Origin: Coniochaeta sp. PMI_546
Taxonomy: Eukaryota; Ascomycota; Sordariomycetes; Coniochaetales; Coniochaetaceae
Direction of reading: 5' to 3'
Length of the DNA: 64,000 nucleotides
Assembly (NCBI GenBank): GCA_021432605.1
Contig: MU271149.1
Coordinates: 1,116,001 to 1,180,000, forward strand
Below are positions 34,711 to 46,421 of this stretch, piece by piece. Both the position numbers and the translations under genes were made by a program. The notes under the pieces are model-generated. The model had not been told where the DNA came from, made no database searches, and was given only the letters and a program-made list of their open reading frames with translations. Within the stretch, counting starts at the first letter, position 1. Every line of letters begins with the position of its first letter.

Positions 34711-35400
34711 ATGACCACCATGTCGTCGCCATCCTTACCAATATCTCCGTCCCCGGAGGACGTAGAATTCGTCCTTGTCAAGACGACGCTGCCAGTCACA
34801 CCCCTCCCGCCGAACGCCGCTCGTCTACCTATCGTCACGGACAGGCTCATAATCAGACCGTGGCTACCGACGGACTTTGACCAGATACGCCTCCTCCGCT
34901 TGCAACCAGAAGTAATGCAGTTCACGCGCGTTGGGCACATCGACCTGGACGAGGCGGAAACACAAGCATGGCTGGCGAAATTCTTGCCGCCCAACGACGC
35001 CCTGACCCACTCGTCCGCCATCACGCTCAGGGAGACGGGCGAGGTCATCGGCAGCGGCGGCACGCATATGTTGCAAGGGGAGCTCGGCTGGCCAGAGCTG
35101 GGCTACATGTTCCGGACTGAGTTCTGGGGGAAGGGCTACGCGACAGAATTTCTGAGGGCGTACATTGAGAGCTGGGCGAAGCTGCCGAGGGCAGAGGTCG
35201 AGATCAAAGTCGATCCGCGGACGGTGACGGGCAAGGGAGTCGCGGAGGAGCAGATTATTGCTGTCACGGCCGAGGTGAACAAAGGTAGCCAGAAGGTGCT
35301 GCAAAAGTGCGGGTGGGAGCACTTTATGACTTGGCCTGGGAGCGATGGGAACCCGCTGCCGACGTTTCGATATTTTCCTGGTCGGAAGGACGCGTCATGA
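34711..35400 (+). CDS. GNAT-family N-acetyltransferase (RimJ/RimL type)
   Basis: A single exon of 229 residues. The segment LIIRPWLPTDFDQIRLLRLQPEVMQFTRVG opens the Acetyltransf_3 fold. Later blocks are AITLRETGEVIGSGGTHM, LGYMFRTEFWGKGYATEFLRAYIESW (acetyl-CoA pyrophosphate loop, G-K-G-Y-A) and VNKGSQKVLQKCGWE. These are the hallmarks of RimJ/RimL-like enzymes that acetylate protein N-termini or small amines; the substrate here is unknown. The first of two closely spaced ATGs is taken (the second is three codons later). Confidence 0.88.
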   Translation: MTTMSSPSLPISPSPEDVEFVLVKTTLPVTPLPPNAARLPIVTDRLIIRPWLPTDFDQIRLLRLQPEVMQFTRVGHIDLDEAETQAWLAKFLPPNDALTHSSAITLRETGEVIGSGGTHMLQGELGWPELGYMFRTEFWGKGYATEFLRAYIESWAKLPRAEVEIKVDPRTVTGKGVAEEQIIAVTAEVNKGSQKVLQKCGWEHFMTWPGSDGNPLPTFRYFPGRKDAS

Positions 35401-35824
35401 TGAGAGTGGGCGTCCCTTGAATGAGAGCGGAGGAGAGATCTTACACGGCCTAGGACTAGATATATCTAAAGACACGCATTGGCAACGGGTTTAGAAGGCG
35501 TTGGATTAGAGTTTAATGAGAATGGCACAAGGTAGTTGCTGTTTGGTTTCAGACTTATGTTAGTGGAGGGATGGATGGGGTGATTGCAGTGTATCGGGGT
35601 GTTGCACAGTGACGTATTCTCTCGATCATGGTCTGACCCGAAACCCCGGGCAGAGACGAAGATCAGTCGGTGCTTCGGGCGTTGGCATAATGTTAAAACT
35701 CCCCTTCATCCGGTCTATCTGGAATGAACTGACTAACTTCATTTCCAGCAACATCGTCAACTTGTATCATACTATATTGAACTGAATCCCAGTTCTTATT
35801 TGACATTGTTGACAGCCAGCTAGG
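35401..35824. other. Intergenic between the GNAT and DUF1772 genes
   Basis: About 420 bases, 3' flank and promoter; no feature recognised. Confidence 0.55.
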
Positions 35825-36457
35825 ATGAGCAAACTTCCATCATCGGCCACGGCGGCTGCCATCGTAGGCATAGTCGGCTCAAACTGGATCGCAGGTCAGT
35901 TTGTCACTGTCAACGCCAACTGAAATATGTCTGACGCGATGTGAGTAGGTGGCATCGCCAGTCTCTCTTTGTTCACAATGCCGGGTCTGCTGTCCGCCCC
36001 TGTCTCGGGCGCACTCCTCGCCCAGCAGTGGCAGACTATATTTAACTTGGGAAAAGCCACCGCACCGACCATCGCTGTCGCCAGCCTTGCGGCCTTTGCC
36101 TACACAGCTTATGACCGTAGTCGGCGCCACCTGGACTGGACGCGCTACGCGACGGCGGGAGCGCTTACTTTAGCTATCGTGCCGTTCACCCTGATCTTCA
36201 TGCATCCGACAAATCAATCGCTACTCCAGGTTGCCGGCGGAGGAGCCACTGCGGCAGTGGTGAATGACGACTCTGTACGGGCTCTCATCACCAAATGGGC
36301 GGGTCTGAACTTGATCAGATCGCTGTTGCCGCTTGGAGGTGCTGTTGTTGGACTGTTGACTTTGACTGAAGAGAAGCTCGGAGCGGCGGGTGCCGGGTCG
36401 AAGCAAGCTGGAGGAAATGATGTAACGAAGAGTCATCCTGCGTCTTATTCCAAGTAG
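35825..36457 (+). CDS. DUF1772 membrane protein (anthrone oxygenase-like)
   Basis: Exons 35825-35894 and 35949-36457 (54-nt intron) give 192 residues. Four hydrophobic helices are visible: AAAIVGIVGSNWIAGG, IAVASLAAFAYTAY, AGALTLAIVPFTLIFM and LIRSLLPLGGAVVGLLTL. The order, length and the HPTNQSLL motif before the last loop fit DUF1772 (PF08592), the family of anthrone oxygenases such as HypC. No polyketide synthase is nearby, and most family members in fungi have no assigned substrate, so an oxygenase role is an inference only. The C-terminus is hydrophilic. Confidence 0.82.
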
Positions 36458-37544
36458 GATGGAGGAGAGGATGTATCAAAGACGCATCCCGCCTCCTACT
36501 AGATTTCAAAAATGCGCTCGAAAACGTCGACCGCGGTCACTCAATGTCCCAGCTACTCTTATACAGTGAGATTTCGTAGGCCGACCTCCAGATGGAAGGG
36601 CCGCGCATGCTGTTAACTGAGCATGGGAAGAGGACGACTAATCCCTCCGTATCAAATCCAGCCGCCCATGCTGGCCACCTGCGGCAAGATGCACTACCTT
36701 AGGTCTTCAGCGTTCGGATGTTCAGGTGCCTTAAGTTGGTGTAGAACCAAAGACGACGTACCGGTATTCGAGCCGAATTGACCTGATAAACCCCCTCCAA
36801 AGGCTCATGCTCCACCGGTCCGCATGCCAATCTTTGTTAATGTCCAGGGCACATACAGGGGCGGAGTTATTCGCCAGCAAGCATCCACACCTGTTCCAAG
36901 CCTGAAGTCACACCCTGTTCCCCGTCATTGATGTTCCCAAGGATAAAGGCAAAGGCGGGGCGTGCCAAGGCAAGGCACGTCTTGCAGCATATGGCGTTGG
37001 CGCTTCATGGTTCCAACTTGTGTCATTCTGCCTGCACTCCCTCAAGAACATCGCTATGGTGTTCCAGCCGGTGCCTGCTTCTGCCTGCTGACACCCTAGG
37101 GTAGAATGGTACTCTCCAACCGCTTGACTCTCTGACTCCTGTCCGGAGCCGTATCAATCTCTCTACAAACTCTGCCCAGCTGGTGTTAGTATCGTGCACG
37201 CTGCGTGCAGTATCAGCCTAGGCCGCAACGAATGCGCAGGCTGCATTTGATCTGATTGGCTTCCGTGACGCTGCGCATCATCCGTGTCACAGACCACGAT
37301 GGTGCGCTCCAGAAGACTCCAGCGAATCAACAACTGCCGCATCAGACTGTTGCTGGAAGGACGGTACCACTCTCAAAGTGTCGCATAACACCAAAACATC
37401 AGTCTTGCCTTTGCTATCGCTTTGTCGGTCTACTTGCCTGTCTACTTCAAGGAGTCATTGCCGTCGCTCGAGCCCGCATGTGGTGTCAGTACGCAGGACC
37501 ATGTTCACTGACCGCCATTGCTCCAACCTCGAGCGCTAACCATA
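36458..37544. other. Intergenic upstream of the DUF7514 gene
   Basis: About 1.1 kb with a CCTTAGGT element near 36697 and no convincing ORF. Confidence 0.55.
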
Positions 37545-39646
37545 ATGGCCGCCCAACCGGCACCGGAAGACGCAAAAGCATACTACGGTTACCTCATTGA
37601 AGGAGACGACAAGAATAAGAGGGCGTCGCCGGTGCTTGAGGCTCTCCTGAGAGCCATCGCCCAGTATATCGTGCGTTATTCCACCCCGGCGCACTACACC
37701 GCCTCCTCTGCTAACCAACCCTGTGCCCTCACCAGATCGATGAGATCGGTGACAAGAACGAGAAACACCTGACCCCCGTAAAGCTCGCCGCCTTCTACAA
37801 AGCCGTTGGTGGTGACTACGATGCCCTCTTCCACGAAGTCCCGTACAAGGCTATCTCCTACATATGGCAGGTCACAGGCTGCCAACACACGCTCCAACCG
37901 TGCGATGACGACTACCAGGAGCCCAACATCCCCGCGCTGACCGTAAAGGGCTTCGTAAGATGGGAGACGATCGAAATCCTGCTCGCGCCCGAGGAGCACG
38001 TCCCTTTCATGCAATACGCCGTGCGGCACTGGAACCTCAAGAATCCCGACGACGGCAAGGTGTTTCCCCCTGATTTGCCAAAGGAAGCCTTCCCCGCCGA
38101 GACGGATCCCGAGATCGACCGCTGGCACCGTGAGTGCGCTACAAAGCTGCGTTCCGAGTCCACGCCCAGAGAAGAGACCAAGGACGAACATAAACATAGC
38201 TTCCACGATAGCGGCCATCGCGTGCGAGACTTCTACAACCATGTTCGCGTCCCCGCCGCCATGGCTGGAATGGCGGCCGGTGGCATAGCTGGCGTGTCCG
38301 CCGCCGCGGCAGCAGCGTCGGCGAGGCTGCGGCCCGACAATGACTACTTCGCTGCGCGCCCCGTGGGCGTGTCGTATTCCTCGGGCCGATATCCGCCTAG
38401 CCGACAGGGATCGGGAATGGCTGCCCGGTCGCCGGAGCGCGAGAAGGACAGGTACCCGCGCCGTCACGGCAGCTCCTCGGACGAACGCCATGCAGGTGGT
38501 CCGCGCCGGCGGTCGTTCAGCGACTATCCGTCCCCCGCGCACGATTCACCACCAACCATGGCGCAGAGCATGCACGTCCCGCATTTCGACCAGAAAAGCT
38601 CCCACACGCAGCCGAGACGGCACAGTCAGCCCAGACACTACAGCAGCCCGTCCGACAGTGACGAGGCGGTCAGTCCGAGGACGAGGCGGAGAGAGCCGCC
38701 CACCGTCCACCACCATCATGCCGATCCGCCTCTGGCTGCTGGGGTGAGGAGAGTCTACCCAACCTCAGCACCGGTTACCGGTCGTGCTGGTGTGCCACTG
38801 CCGAATGCCGTGCCCCCCATCCAGATACCCGTACCGCCAAGCGTGGACGAGAGGGTGAGAGAAGAGAGGCATCGGGGGTCAAGTGGAAGCCGATCCGACG
38901 ACCCGCGACGGAGAAGCTTTCCTTCTCCACATGACTTGAAGGATAGGCTGGTCAGTATGATACCGGGCATTGGCGCTGCTGAGAGACCCAGGAGCGGGTC
39001 ACGGGGACACAGAGATCGAGATCGCGATCGCGAGAGGGACAGGGAGCGGGAGAGGAATCGGCACTCCCATGAGCACCTTCCGAACACGAGCTCCAAGCTG
39101 GGCCATAGCTGGTCGAATGAAGATGGCGATTCGGAAGATAATGATACGGAGGACGAGAAAAGTCGGCGGAGGGGGAGGGAGCGAGAAAGGGATCGAGAAC
39201 ACGATCGCAAGCTGCGAGACCGCGACCGAGATTGGGACCGGGATCGCCACGGTGACAGGCGTGATAGGGATAGGCACTCGGACCGCGACCGAGAGCGCGA
39301 GAGAGAAAAAGAGCGAGACCACCACAGGGGCCGCGACAAGGACGACCGTCGCCGCGAGCGGGATAGTACCGACGAGAGCCTGTCGCCGCGCAGCCGGAAG
39401 AATACTGGCGGTAGCAGCAGCTCGTACCTCCAGAGACCTGACGTCCCGCGCCGGCCCAGCAGCCACGCCGATCTGGATCGCAGACGCGAACGGGACAGGG
39501 ACAGGGACCGCGAGGAGAGGTGGAGGCGGGAGGAGAGGGACCGGAGGCGCGAGCTGGACCGCGACAGAGACCGCGATAGGATGCCGAGCCCGGTTGTTAC
39601 TGGGGTTGGGGGGAGGAGGTACCCCACTGAGTCCAGGACGGGGTGA
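37545..39646 (+). CDS. DUF7514 protein with RD/RE/RS-rich tail
   Basis: Exons 37545-37670 and 37736-39646 (65-nt intron, CTAAC branch site) give 678 residues. About residues 10-190 form the folded N-terminal DUF7514 domain of fungi: YYGYLIEGDDKNKRASPVL, LTPVKLAAFYKAVGGDYD, TVKGFVRWETIEILLAPEEHVPFMQYAV and DLPKEAFPAETDPEIDRWH. A Gly/Ala-rich membrane-like stretch follows (AAMAGMAAGGIAGVSAAAAAA). The remaining 400 residues are disordered and very rich in Arg, Asp, Glu and Ser, with long runs of RD/RE dipeptides, a composition like RNA-binding or speckle-associated proteins. No function is assigned to the domain. Confidence 0.85.
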
Positions 39647-42145
39647 TGACCTTTACGATTGTGATGTTATGTGATATGATGATTTCTCAGCGTTCTGGCA
39701 ATGATCTTTTTATGTGATTTTTTTGGGGTCTAATCCGGTGGCTAGGGTATATCAGCCTGCGACTGTATACTGTGCTTTTTGGAGGGTCTTGTCTCACTCA
39801 GCCCGATGATGAAGACGCACACGGCTGCTCTTTCGAAGGGGATTATAGATATTGAAACACACGCGCAACTCTTTCGAGAGCGAACATCCTGTGGGTTATG
39901 CAGGGTTATGCTGATGACGTTGATGACGAGAGCATATGATTATTTGGCTTTGTATATTAGCGAACTACGATGCCTTTCACAAATATTAGCCAAGCAGCCC
40001 GCTTGTGACGGCCGACCGATGTGAGGACCCAGGAAGCCAGCAGATGAACGTCTGAAATCCGGCGCTCGATCAATGAGACCTGGAGGGCAGGCACAGGCAA
40101 TCGATATCCATGATCGCATAAGCCGTCTTTCCTGTAATCGCCACCGATAGTCCTCCTCTTCCTGAAGACGACTTCTGACTGCCTCGATACTACACCGCCG
40201 TATTGGCAAGAACGGCCGCTCCTGCCATGGCCACCGTCCGGGGTCAGCAAGAGAGCAGACGGCTTAAGGAGCCACTATGATTGGCTAGGACCAGGAATAG
40301 ATTCCGCCCGCGCCGTGGCCAGGAGTTATGAACTAGATTAGTCGGCCCCGAGTCGACCTCCGCAGGGATTCCCGGATAGCCACATCTCGGCTAGCATTCG
40401 CTGTCCCAGCGGGCGCTGTAGGCCGCGAACTACGCGGCCCAGCCATGCCCCCTCATTCCAAATCTTGGAATATTGGCATACACTGGCCTTTGGAGGCGGG
40501 GGAAGACGACCGGAAGCAGCCATGACCAGGAGAGATTGTGGACAACAAATACAGCGACGGGGATTTTCACAAGCGGATGATTTGTTGACTTTCGCTCAGT
40601 ACAAGCTTCTGGAAGCAACCAAGAGAACACGCATTGGGGACAGGCGCATAATTGATTGCAGGCGTGCAGATGAACAGATGATATGAGACATAGAGTACTT
40701 AGATCTTGGAGCGGCTTTATTGGACGCGTCATGTTCGGATGCTCATGACGGTGGAGGGCCGTTGTTGCGGCCGGCCAGATGATGCAAGCCATGTCGACAA
40801 AGCAATGGCGCCAATTCTCAAGTCCAGCGGGGTCTCGTTTCTCTGCGTCCTTTTGATAACCCATAGGTGAATTACGGAAGGCCACTGGGAGGTGGAGCGA
40901 TGGACGACAGATGGCCGAAGAGTCTTAAGTGTGCTGCCCTCAGAAATGGAGGTTGACTTATATCAATGTGGTTGAGAGGACCCAAGCAGTGCCCGCCATG
41001 AAACATGGAAGCCACAGTGTGAATATTATGTGAGTTTGACTCGTGCTCATTCACGTGTTGAGCCCAGCATTGCCATGAAACAGGCTTCGGATACACGGCT
41101 GCCAGTACAACGGAACCTTCACTGGAGCATCTCCAATATGGATCCCATATGGATGCTTACAGCTGATAGGTATTCTGTCCGGAACTAAGGTACCTAGCAG
41201 GTAGACATTGAGATCACCAAAGAAGGAACAGCAACCACAGTTGCCATATCGAAGCGCCATCCAGGTACTCAGACAGGTACAGTAGTACACCTTGTGGGAC
41301 CTGGGTCAACCTTAGCGTGTAGTAGGCCATAATTGCCAGCAGATCAAAGGGAGTAGGAGCGGAACCTTAAATGTGGTTTGACCCTGCTGGACCCCGTATC
41401 TTGGCTTGTACCTTCCCGCAGCGTGAATTGGCACTGGAGTGACTTAGGTTGACCCAAGGAAGACCCCTCCTTGCTCCTTGGAGGTACGCAGTAACCACAC
41501 TCCCCTGGTCAGCTTCTCCGTACAAGTCTCCGGTATTTGTACCACACCACCATACCTTAACTAAGGCGCCAATGCCATTCCACTTTCTTTCTCCCACGCA
41601 CCGTCCGGAAGGCCTCGACCCTTTTTAGCCCGCATACCGCCTTTGGCACTTTAAACTTACCGGCCGCTTCTTTCTCTTCACCTCCGCGCCTTCTGTCTGC
41701 AACTCCTCTCGTATTCCCTTTGCACTCAGCATCGCGCAGGCATCAACCATTCCCGACAGCCTTTCCGGGAATTCTTCTCAGGCCTCCTGCGCTTGTGGTT
41801 TTCAGAGCTGAGTTGCCTTGTTTGACAAGATTGTAATCTTCCTGTAAGTCACCCCTCTGCGTGTTTCTCAACGTCCAGCTGCTGCTCCGATCAGCTCTTT
41901 TTCCTATGGCGGACACCGAGCCACCTTGAATCAGGTACTGTGGGCAGGCCGAGCAGTGCAATAAGCTAACGCACTAGACAGACCGCAGTACGAACGATCG
42001 GCCGTGTAGACCACGATCGAGAGTCTTCCATCCAGCCTGACGGACATATTCCGGACCGAATTGATTATAACTTCGGCTGGCAACTGCCACATGATCAACG
42101 AGATTAGCACCACAACTACAACAGGCTGGAAGCATTGTGGTCACA
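39647..42145. other. 2.5-kb intergenic region
   Basis: Contains ACCTTAGG-type motifs near 41188 and 41553. A pyrimidine-rich leader at about 41690-41830 belongs to the next plus-strand gene and may include a 5'-UTR intron with donor GTAAGT near 41844. No gene recognised in either strand. Confidence 0.5.
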
Positions 42146-43129
42146 ATGAAGGGACGGCCAGTAGATCAGCTCGTGTATGAGTACATGTTCCCAAAGCCTC
42201 GAGCCTCGGATCCCCAGAACTTTACTGTCCTCCTCCAGCGCCATCTCGTGCTCGAGGTCCGCCAGGAGGTACACTCCTTCTACGGACATCTCGACACACC
42301 AGAGGCAAAGTACCCGGGACTTGACTACTGCCACCCCACACACCGCATCCGGCTGAGCCGATGGCAGTGGCACCGCCGTCTCTTCCGAGCGTTCGACGGC
42401 CTGCGTCTCACACCGAACGAGATTGCTGGGCTTACCAAATGGGAGGGCACGAAATGGGCCAAGGAGCGGTACGAGAAAGAGCAAGGGATCACTATACTGG
42501 ACACAGCGGGAGATGATATTGCTGGAGGTCCGGAGCAGCGGGATTTCGAGCATGGAGATGGCGTGGACGAGACGATGGCCGAAGATAGCGATGAGGAGCT
42601 TGAGAGCGTCGCCGTCGATCTGAACGAGAGGCTGGCCGAGCGTGTCGCTCTCCGTACTGTGTCGGGTGACCATTCAATGGCCCTAGACGAGGAGTGGGAG
42701 CGCTGGTTGAAGGAAGCGATAGAGACAGGCCGGCTGCCGGAGATAGCGTCTCGAATTTACGAAGCCCAGGAAGGCACCCCTAGCTCACCTGGAGCCCCCG
42801 TTGACCCGGCATCTCTGCCTCGAGGCATGCTCACGGCTGCCCGACGCGGCCACTGGGACGATATACCGGACTCTCTCCACACCGTGCTTCGCAGCGTTCT
42901 TGACCGCGAATCGAATCCCATCCCTCGCAGAGTTACTCCAGCTCCCCTGACACGACAGCGCACGAATCGCACACAGACGCCTGCTTCGGTTAGTGACGCT
43001 ACTTCAGAATCTGTGTCCTCCCGTGCTCGCTTATCGCAACCACACCGGCGGCGACATTGGTCGGGTCTCCGTCTCCCGGGCGGTGAGGTTGACGCCCCTA
43101 CAGCGGGATGGCTCCTCGAAGGACCTTGA
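42146..43129 (+). CDS. Conserved fungal protein of unknown function
   Basis: A single exon of 327 residues. The first 120 residues look folded: DQLVYEYMFPKPR, HPTHRIRLSRWQWHRRLFRAFDGLRLTPNEIAGLTKWEGTKWAKERYEKEQ. The RLSRxxWHRRLFRAFD..LT..EI..L.xWEGT block is one I associate with an uncharacterised ascomycete family. The C-terminal half is acidic, then Ser/Thr/Arg-rich and disordered. The helix-rich WHRRLFRAF/EGTKWAKERYE region may bind a partner or DNA, but that is speculation. The ATG at 42146 is the first in frame; three earlier in-frame codons have no ATG. Confidence 0.75.
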   Translation: MKGRPVDQLVYEYMFPKPRASDPQNFTVLLQRHLVLEVRQEVHSFYGHLDTPEAKYPGLDYCHPTHRIRLSRWQWHRRLFRAFDGLRLTPNEIAGLTKWEGTKWAKERYEKEQGITILDTAGDDIAGGPEQRDFEHGDGVDETMAEDSDEELESVAVDLNERLAERVALRTVSGDHSMALDEEWERWLKEAIETGRLPEIASRIYEAQEGTPSSPGAPVDPASLPRGMLTAARRGHWDDIPDSLHTVLRSVLDRESNPIPRRVTPAPLTRQRTNRTQTPASVSDATSESVSSRARLSQPHRRRHWSGLRLPGGEVDAPTAGWLLEGP

Positions 43130-44080
43130 GCTGGCACTCATATCACCTTTCCCTACCACGATATCATACCCTTTTTCTTTATTCGTTTTACATGAAGCGA
43201 CGGTTGCTTTCTCACACAATCCCGCTACTGCACAATACCCCTCTTCACATACGGCTTCATATTTGCTTCATCTATTCGACACCACGGCCTCGGAGCAACC
43301 CGATGCCCCAGGACGGTATTCGCACGCAGTTTTCTATTACTAGGGAGGTCCTGGTGGTACTCGTTGGCTTCACCCATTATCCCTTGTGCACGCGTTTCAC
43401 AGCATGGCGTCGTGACTTTTGGGCTTGGTACCTCGAAAATCATCATTTAGCGGTTGGGATTTTACGATAGGAATTAGCAGCACGTTACGTGACATCTGCG
43501 CTTCTCTATCCTGCGCCCCGGAGTTTACACTGAGAAGACTATCGGAACGAGTACAGAGTATGAACCACGGAAGGACATGAAGAGATTTGAGAGAAGGGGA
43601 AGGAGGGGGCATGGACAATCAGAGTCAAAATTTCCCCCATACGTAGCTGGTAAAAAACAGTCTCATACTTAAAGCAGGACATTGATAATTCACGAGCACT
43701 TGCAAACTAAACGATGATAATACCGGTCCTTGATTGTGCTATGGTTGTGCAACCTCAGCACAAGATCTTTTTGCCTTCCTGATCATGCGACCGGTCCACA
43801 TTCCATCATGCAAATCAAAGCCATGAGCGCCTACACAGTGCTGAGTCCTTGTCTTCAGCCATTCCTCCATAAACGCCAAGCACCTAGTAAAAGCCACAGT
43901 GCTCTCAAAACGCAATATGCAGATGGGGTATAACCGACAACTCAAAGCAGTCCTACCAACGCCCTCAAAATGCCAATGTCATACCAAGTGCCCGGAGGGG
44001 GTCCACATCTAACAAGGCAGATCACCCTGCCGATGACGCCGTCCTTTGCGGGGCCATCCCGTGCTCTTCTCCTTGAGCTT
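43130..44080. other. Convergent 3' flanks
   Basis: Between the fungal orphan and GCN5, both ending here. Only 3'-UTR-like sequence is seen. Confidence 0.55.
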
Positions 44081-45555
44081 CTATTCCAAGTGAGACCACT
44101 CCGGGATAGCCTTGATCTGCTGCCACATGTACTTCTCGAGCTTATTGGCGCACTTTGCATACGGCGTGCTCTCGTTGTTATACTTGCGGCAGTTATCAAA
44201 GATGAGGCGCGCGTCCTTGATGAAATCCTCCGGGGTGGCGTACTGATCCGCCTCGAGCTTGTTCTCCATGGTCGACAGGTCCATAGGCTCCTTGATGACG
44301 TCGTAGTAATCGGCCACGTCGTCGCGGCTGACGGGCACCAGGAAGGGCCAGCTGGACTGGTGGTTCTGCAGGTCGTTGAGCAGGTGCAGGAGCTGGTTGT
44401 AGTTGGGCCCGTGGCGTGGCTGGCGCGCCAGCTCGTCCATGTCCGGGCTCCAGCCCGAGGCGCGGATGGCTTCGATGGACAGGGGGTCGATGGCCACAAC
44501 GCCATTCTTCCACTGCTTAGGAGGTTGATGGACGACGTGAGACTTGGAGGTGGCTCGGATCTTGGCCTGGACGCACTCCTTTTGCTTGAGTAGCATGCGG
44601 CCCATCTCTAGGTACCGGATGCGGGGGAGCATGCTGCACTGCATTATAGTGCCGCCCTCGTAGTCCTTGATGTAGCCCATCCAGACCGACTTGGGGAGGG
44701 TGATCTCCTTGGTAAATCCCTGCTTCTTGAAGTATCCGATGGCATAGTTGTCGGCGTACGTGAGGAAATGCATGACGTCGGAGGTAGCTTTGACATAGTC
44801 CTTGAGATGGGACATGAGATGGGCGCCGTAGCCCTTGACTTGCTGGTCGGAAGAAATGGCGCAGAATACGATCTCGGCGAACTGGCGGCCTTTGAAGGGG
44901 CGGTACGTTATACCGCCGACAACCTCGAGGGGCTTCTTGACGATCGCGATGGACAAGTGGGTGCGATCGTAGACCAAGCGCGCAATGTAGTCCTTGGGCA
45001 TCTTGGGAAGCTGTTTCTGGAAGATGCACTTGAGGCCAGTTAGGATGATGAGGCTGTCCTTTTCGCCATCGTTGTTGACAACGCGAAACTCTATCTCGCC
45101 GTTGCGCTCCTCGATGACTGCGGGCTGTGGGTGGCGATAATGGTCAGTATCAATGATGCTACCAGTTGTGTTTGGTTAGAGGGTGCATACCTTCTCAGGG
45201 AATGGAATAGCCGGCACCTTAATCGGCTTCTTCGTCTCCTCCTCGGGAGGCTGGTCGTATTTGGGGCGTTTCTGGGCCTTTGGCGATGAGGGCTCGCTAG
45301 ACGCCTTACGTTTCGCGGCTGGAATCAGTGGAGAACGTGTCAGTACACTGGCATCCATCACCGTGGCGTTTCATGTCATCAAAGAGCGGTTTACTTACAC
45401 TCGTCCTTCATCGTAACCGATGCGCCGTGAGCAAGCGATGGAAGCGATCGATGTGATTCCTTGATCTGCGCGTACTGGATAGACTCGATCAGAAGCTGGA
45501 GATCTATCAACTCCTGGTCCGTCGGTGGGGGCGCTTTCCCAGAAGGGATGCTCAT
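44081..45555 (-). CDS. GCN5: Histone acetyltransferase GCN5
   Basis: Exons 45555-45399, 45318-45191 and 45124-44081 (introns 80 and 66 nt) give 442 residues. N-terminus: [20 protein letters not shown], then a Lys-rich segment ([12 protein letters not shown]). The HAT domain carries the catalytic Glu in AEIVFCAIS (about 179), the acetyl-CoA loop QQVKGYG (about 189-195) and [18 protein letters not shown]. An Ada2-facing linker follows ([20 protein letters not shown]). The C-terminal bromodomain (about 345-440) has [14 protein letters not shown] and the acetyl-lysine-binding Asn in CRKYNN. This is the catalytic subunit of SAGA and ADA complexes, acetylating histone H3. All three exons are needed for the known N-terminus. 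Confidence 0.97.
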
Positions 45556-45904
45556 TATCCAGTGGGGTGAATGAGATCCGTGCAGCTAATGTCCGTTACC
45601 TCCGAAGATTAAGCGAAGTGACGCCCATTGGTCAAATTGGGGAAGGAGGGGGAGTGTGGCGCTCGCAGAGGAGACTGAGGCGGTGCAGAGTTGCCTTCTT
45701 TGCTCAGCTGGGTTCCATAAGGCTGAAAGGAAGCTAAACTGCTTTGAGCTTTGGACACGGTTCTGAAAGTCGCGACTTGTGGCTTCTTCCATCGAAGCTG
45801 CTTGTCAAGCTCTCCATCACACAGGCCAATTCATCTTGGAGACCCGCGGCACCCAATTGACTCGACTGCCTTGCGAATCAAGCGCTCGAGAACACACCTT
45901 GCAC
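45556..45904. promoter_or_regulatory. Divergent promoter shared by GCN5 and OST5
   Basis: The two start codons are about 350 bases apart on opposite strands, so the interval must carry both promoters and both leaders. Confidence 0.6.
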
Positions 45905-46263
45905 ATGGATTCTTCATTACATGAGGTCTGGCAGGCCGCATCAGGCAGCCCTTTTCTCCCTACCATCGGCAAGGGCAGCCAGTTCTTCATCGGCTTCCTT
46001 CTCTTGGTCATCGGTCTGGCATTGAGCGGTCTTTTTGCTCTCAGTAAGCTATACCCTCTTTGATATTTGATGTATTTCTGGCTAATTCTGTCTTCTCAGA
46101 CCGGTCTCTCATCAACGTTCCTGTTCTCGGCGTCCCTGCGTCTCTGGCTGTTGCGTAAGTTGGTCCTCGTTCCTGATGGATACTTGTAGTACGTCCACTA
46201 ATAATAACACCACACAGCTTCGGCGTGGTCTACATGTTCTGCGGGGTCGGAGTCTACGTCTAA
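45905..46263 (+). CDS. OST5: Oligosaccharyltransferase subunit OST5
   Basis: Exons 45905-46043, 46100-46154 and 46218-46263 (introns 56 and 63 nt) give 79 residues. The N-terminus is short and lumenal/cytosolic (MDSSLHEVWQAASGSPFLP). Two transmembrane helices follow (FFIGFLLLVIGLALSGLFAL and LAVAFGVVYMFCGVGVYV), with a short loop NRSLINVPVLGVPAS. Size, two-helix layout and the GVYV end fit the OST5/TMEM258 family, a small subunit of the ER complex that transfers glycan to Asn. Genes this small are easily missed by annotation. Confidence 0.9.
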
Positions 46264-46421
46264 GATACCCCGTTAGCCGAGCGAAGTTCCTGGCATCCGG
46301 TGCCAGGCTTGTACCTTAGTTCTTCTACCAAAAGCAAGCGAGTTTTCTTCTGAAGCTGTTTCAGCATCTATTCTGATACGTGGTCTTCGAATGTCAGGCT
46401 GAGGTGTTGTCCCGGTACATA

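Noticed and set aside
38755-39627. 290-codon Ser/Arg/Leu-rich ORF on the minus strand
   Set aside because: Antisense shadow of the RD/RE repeats in the DUF7514 protein.
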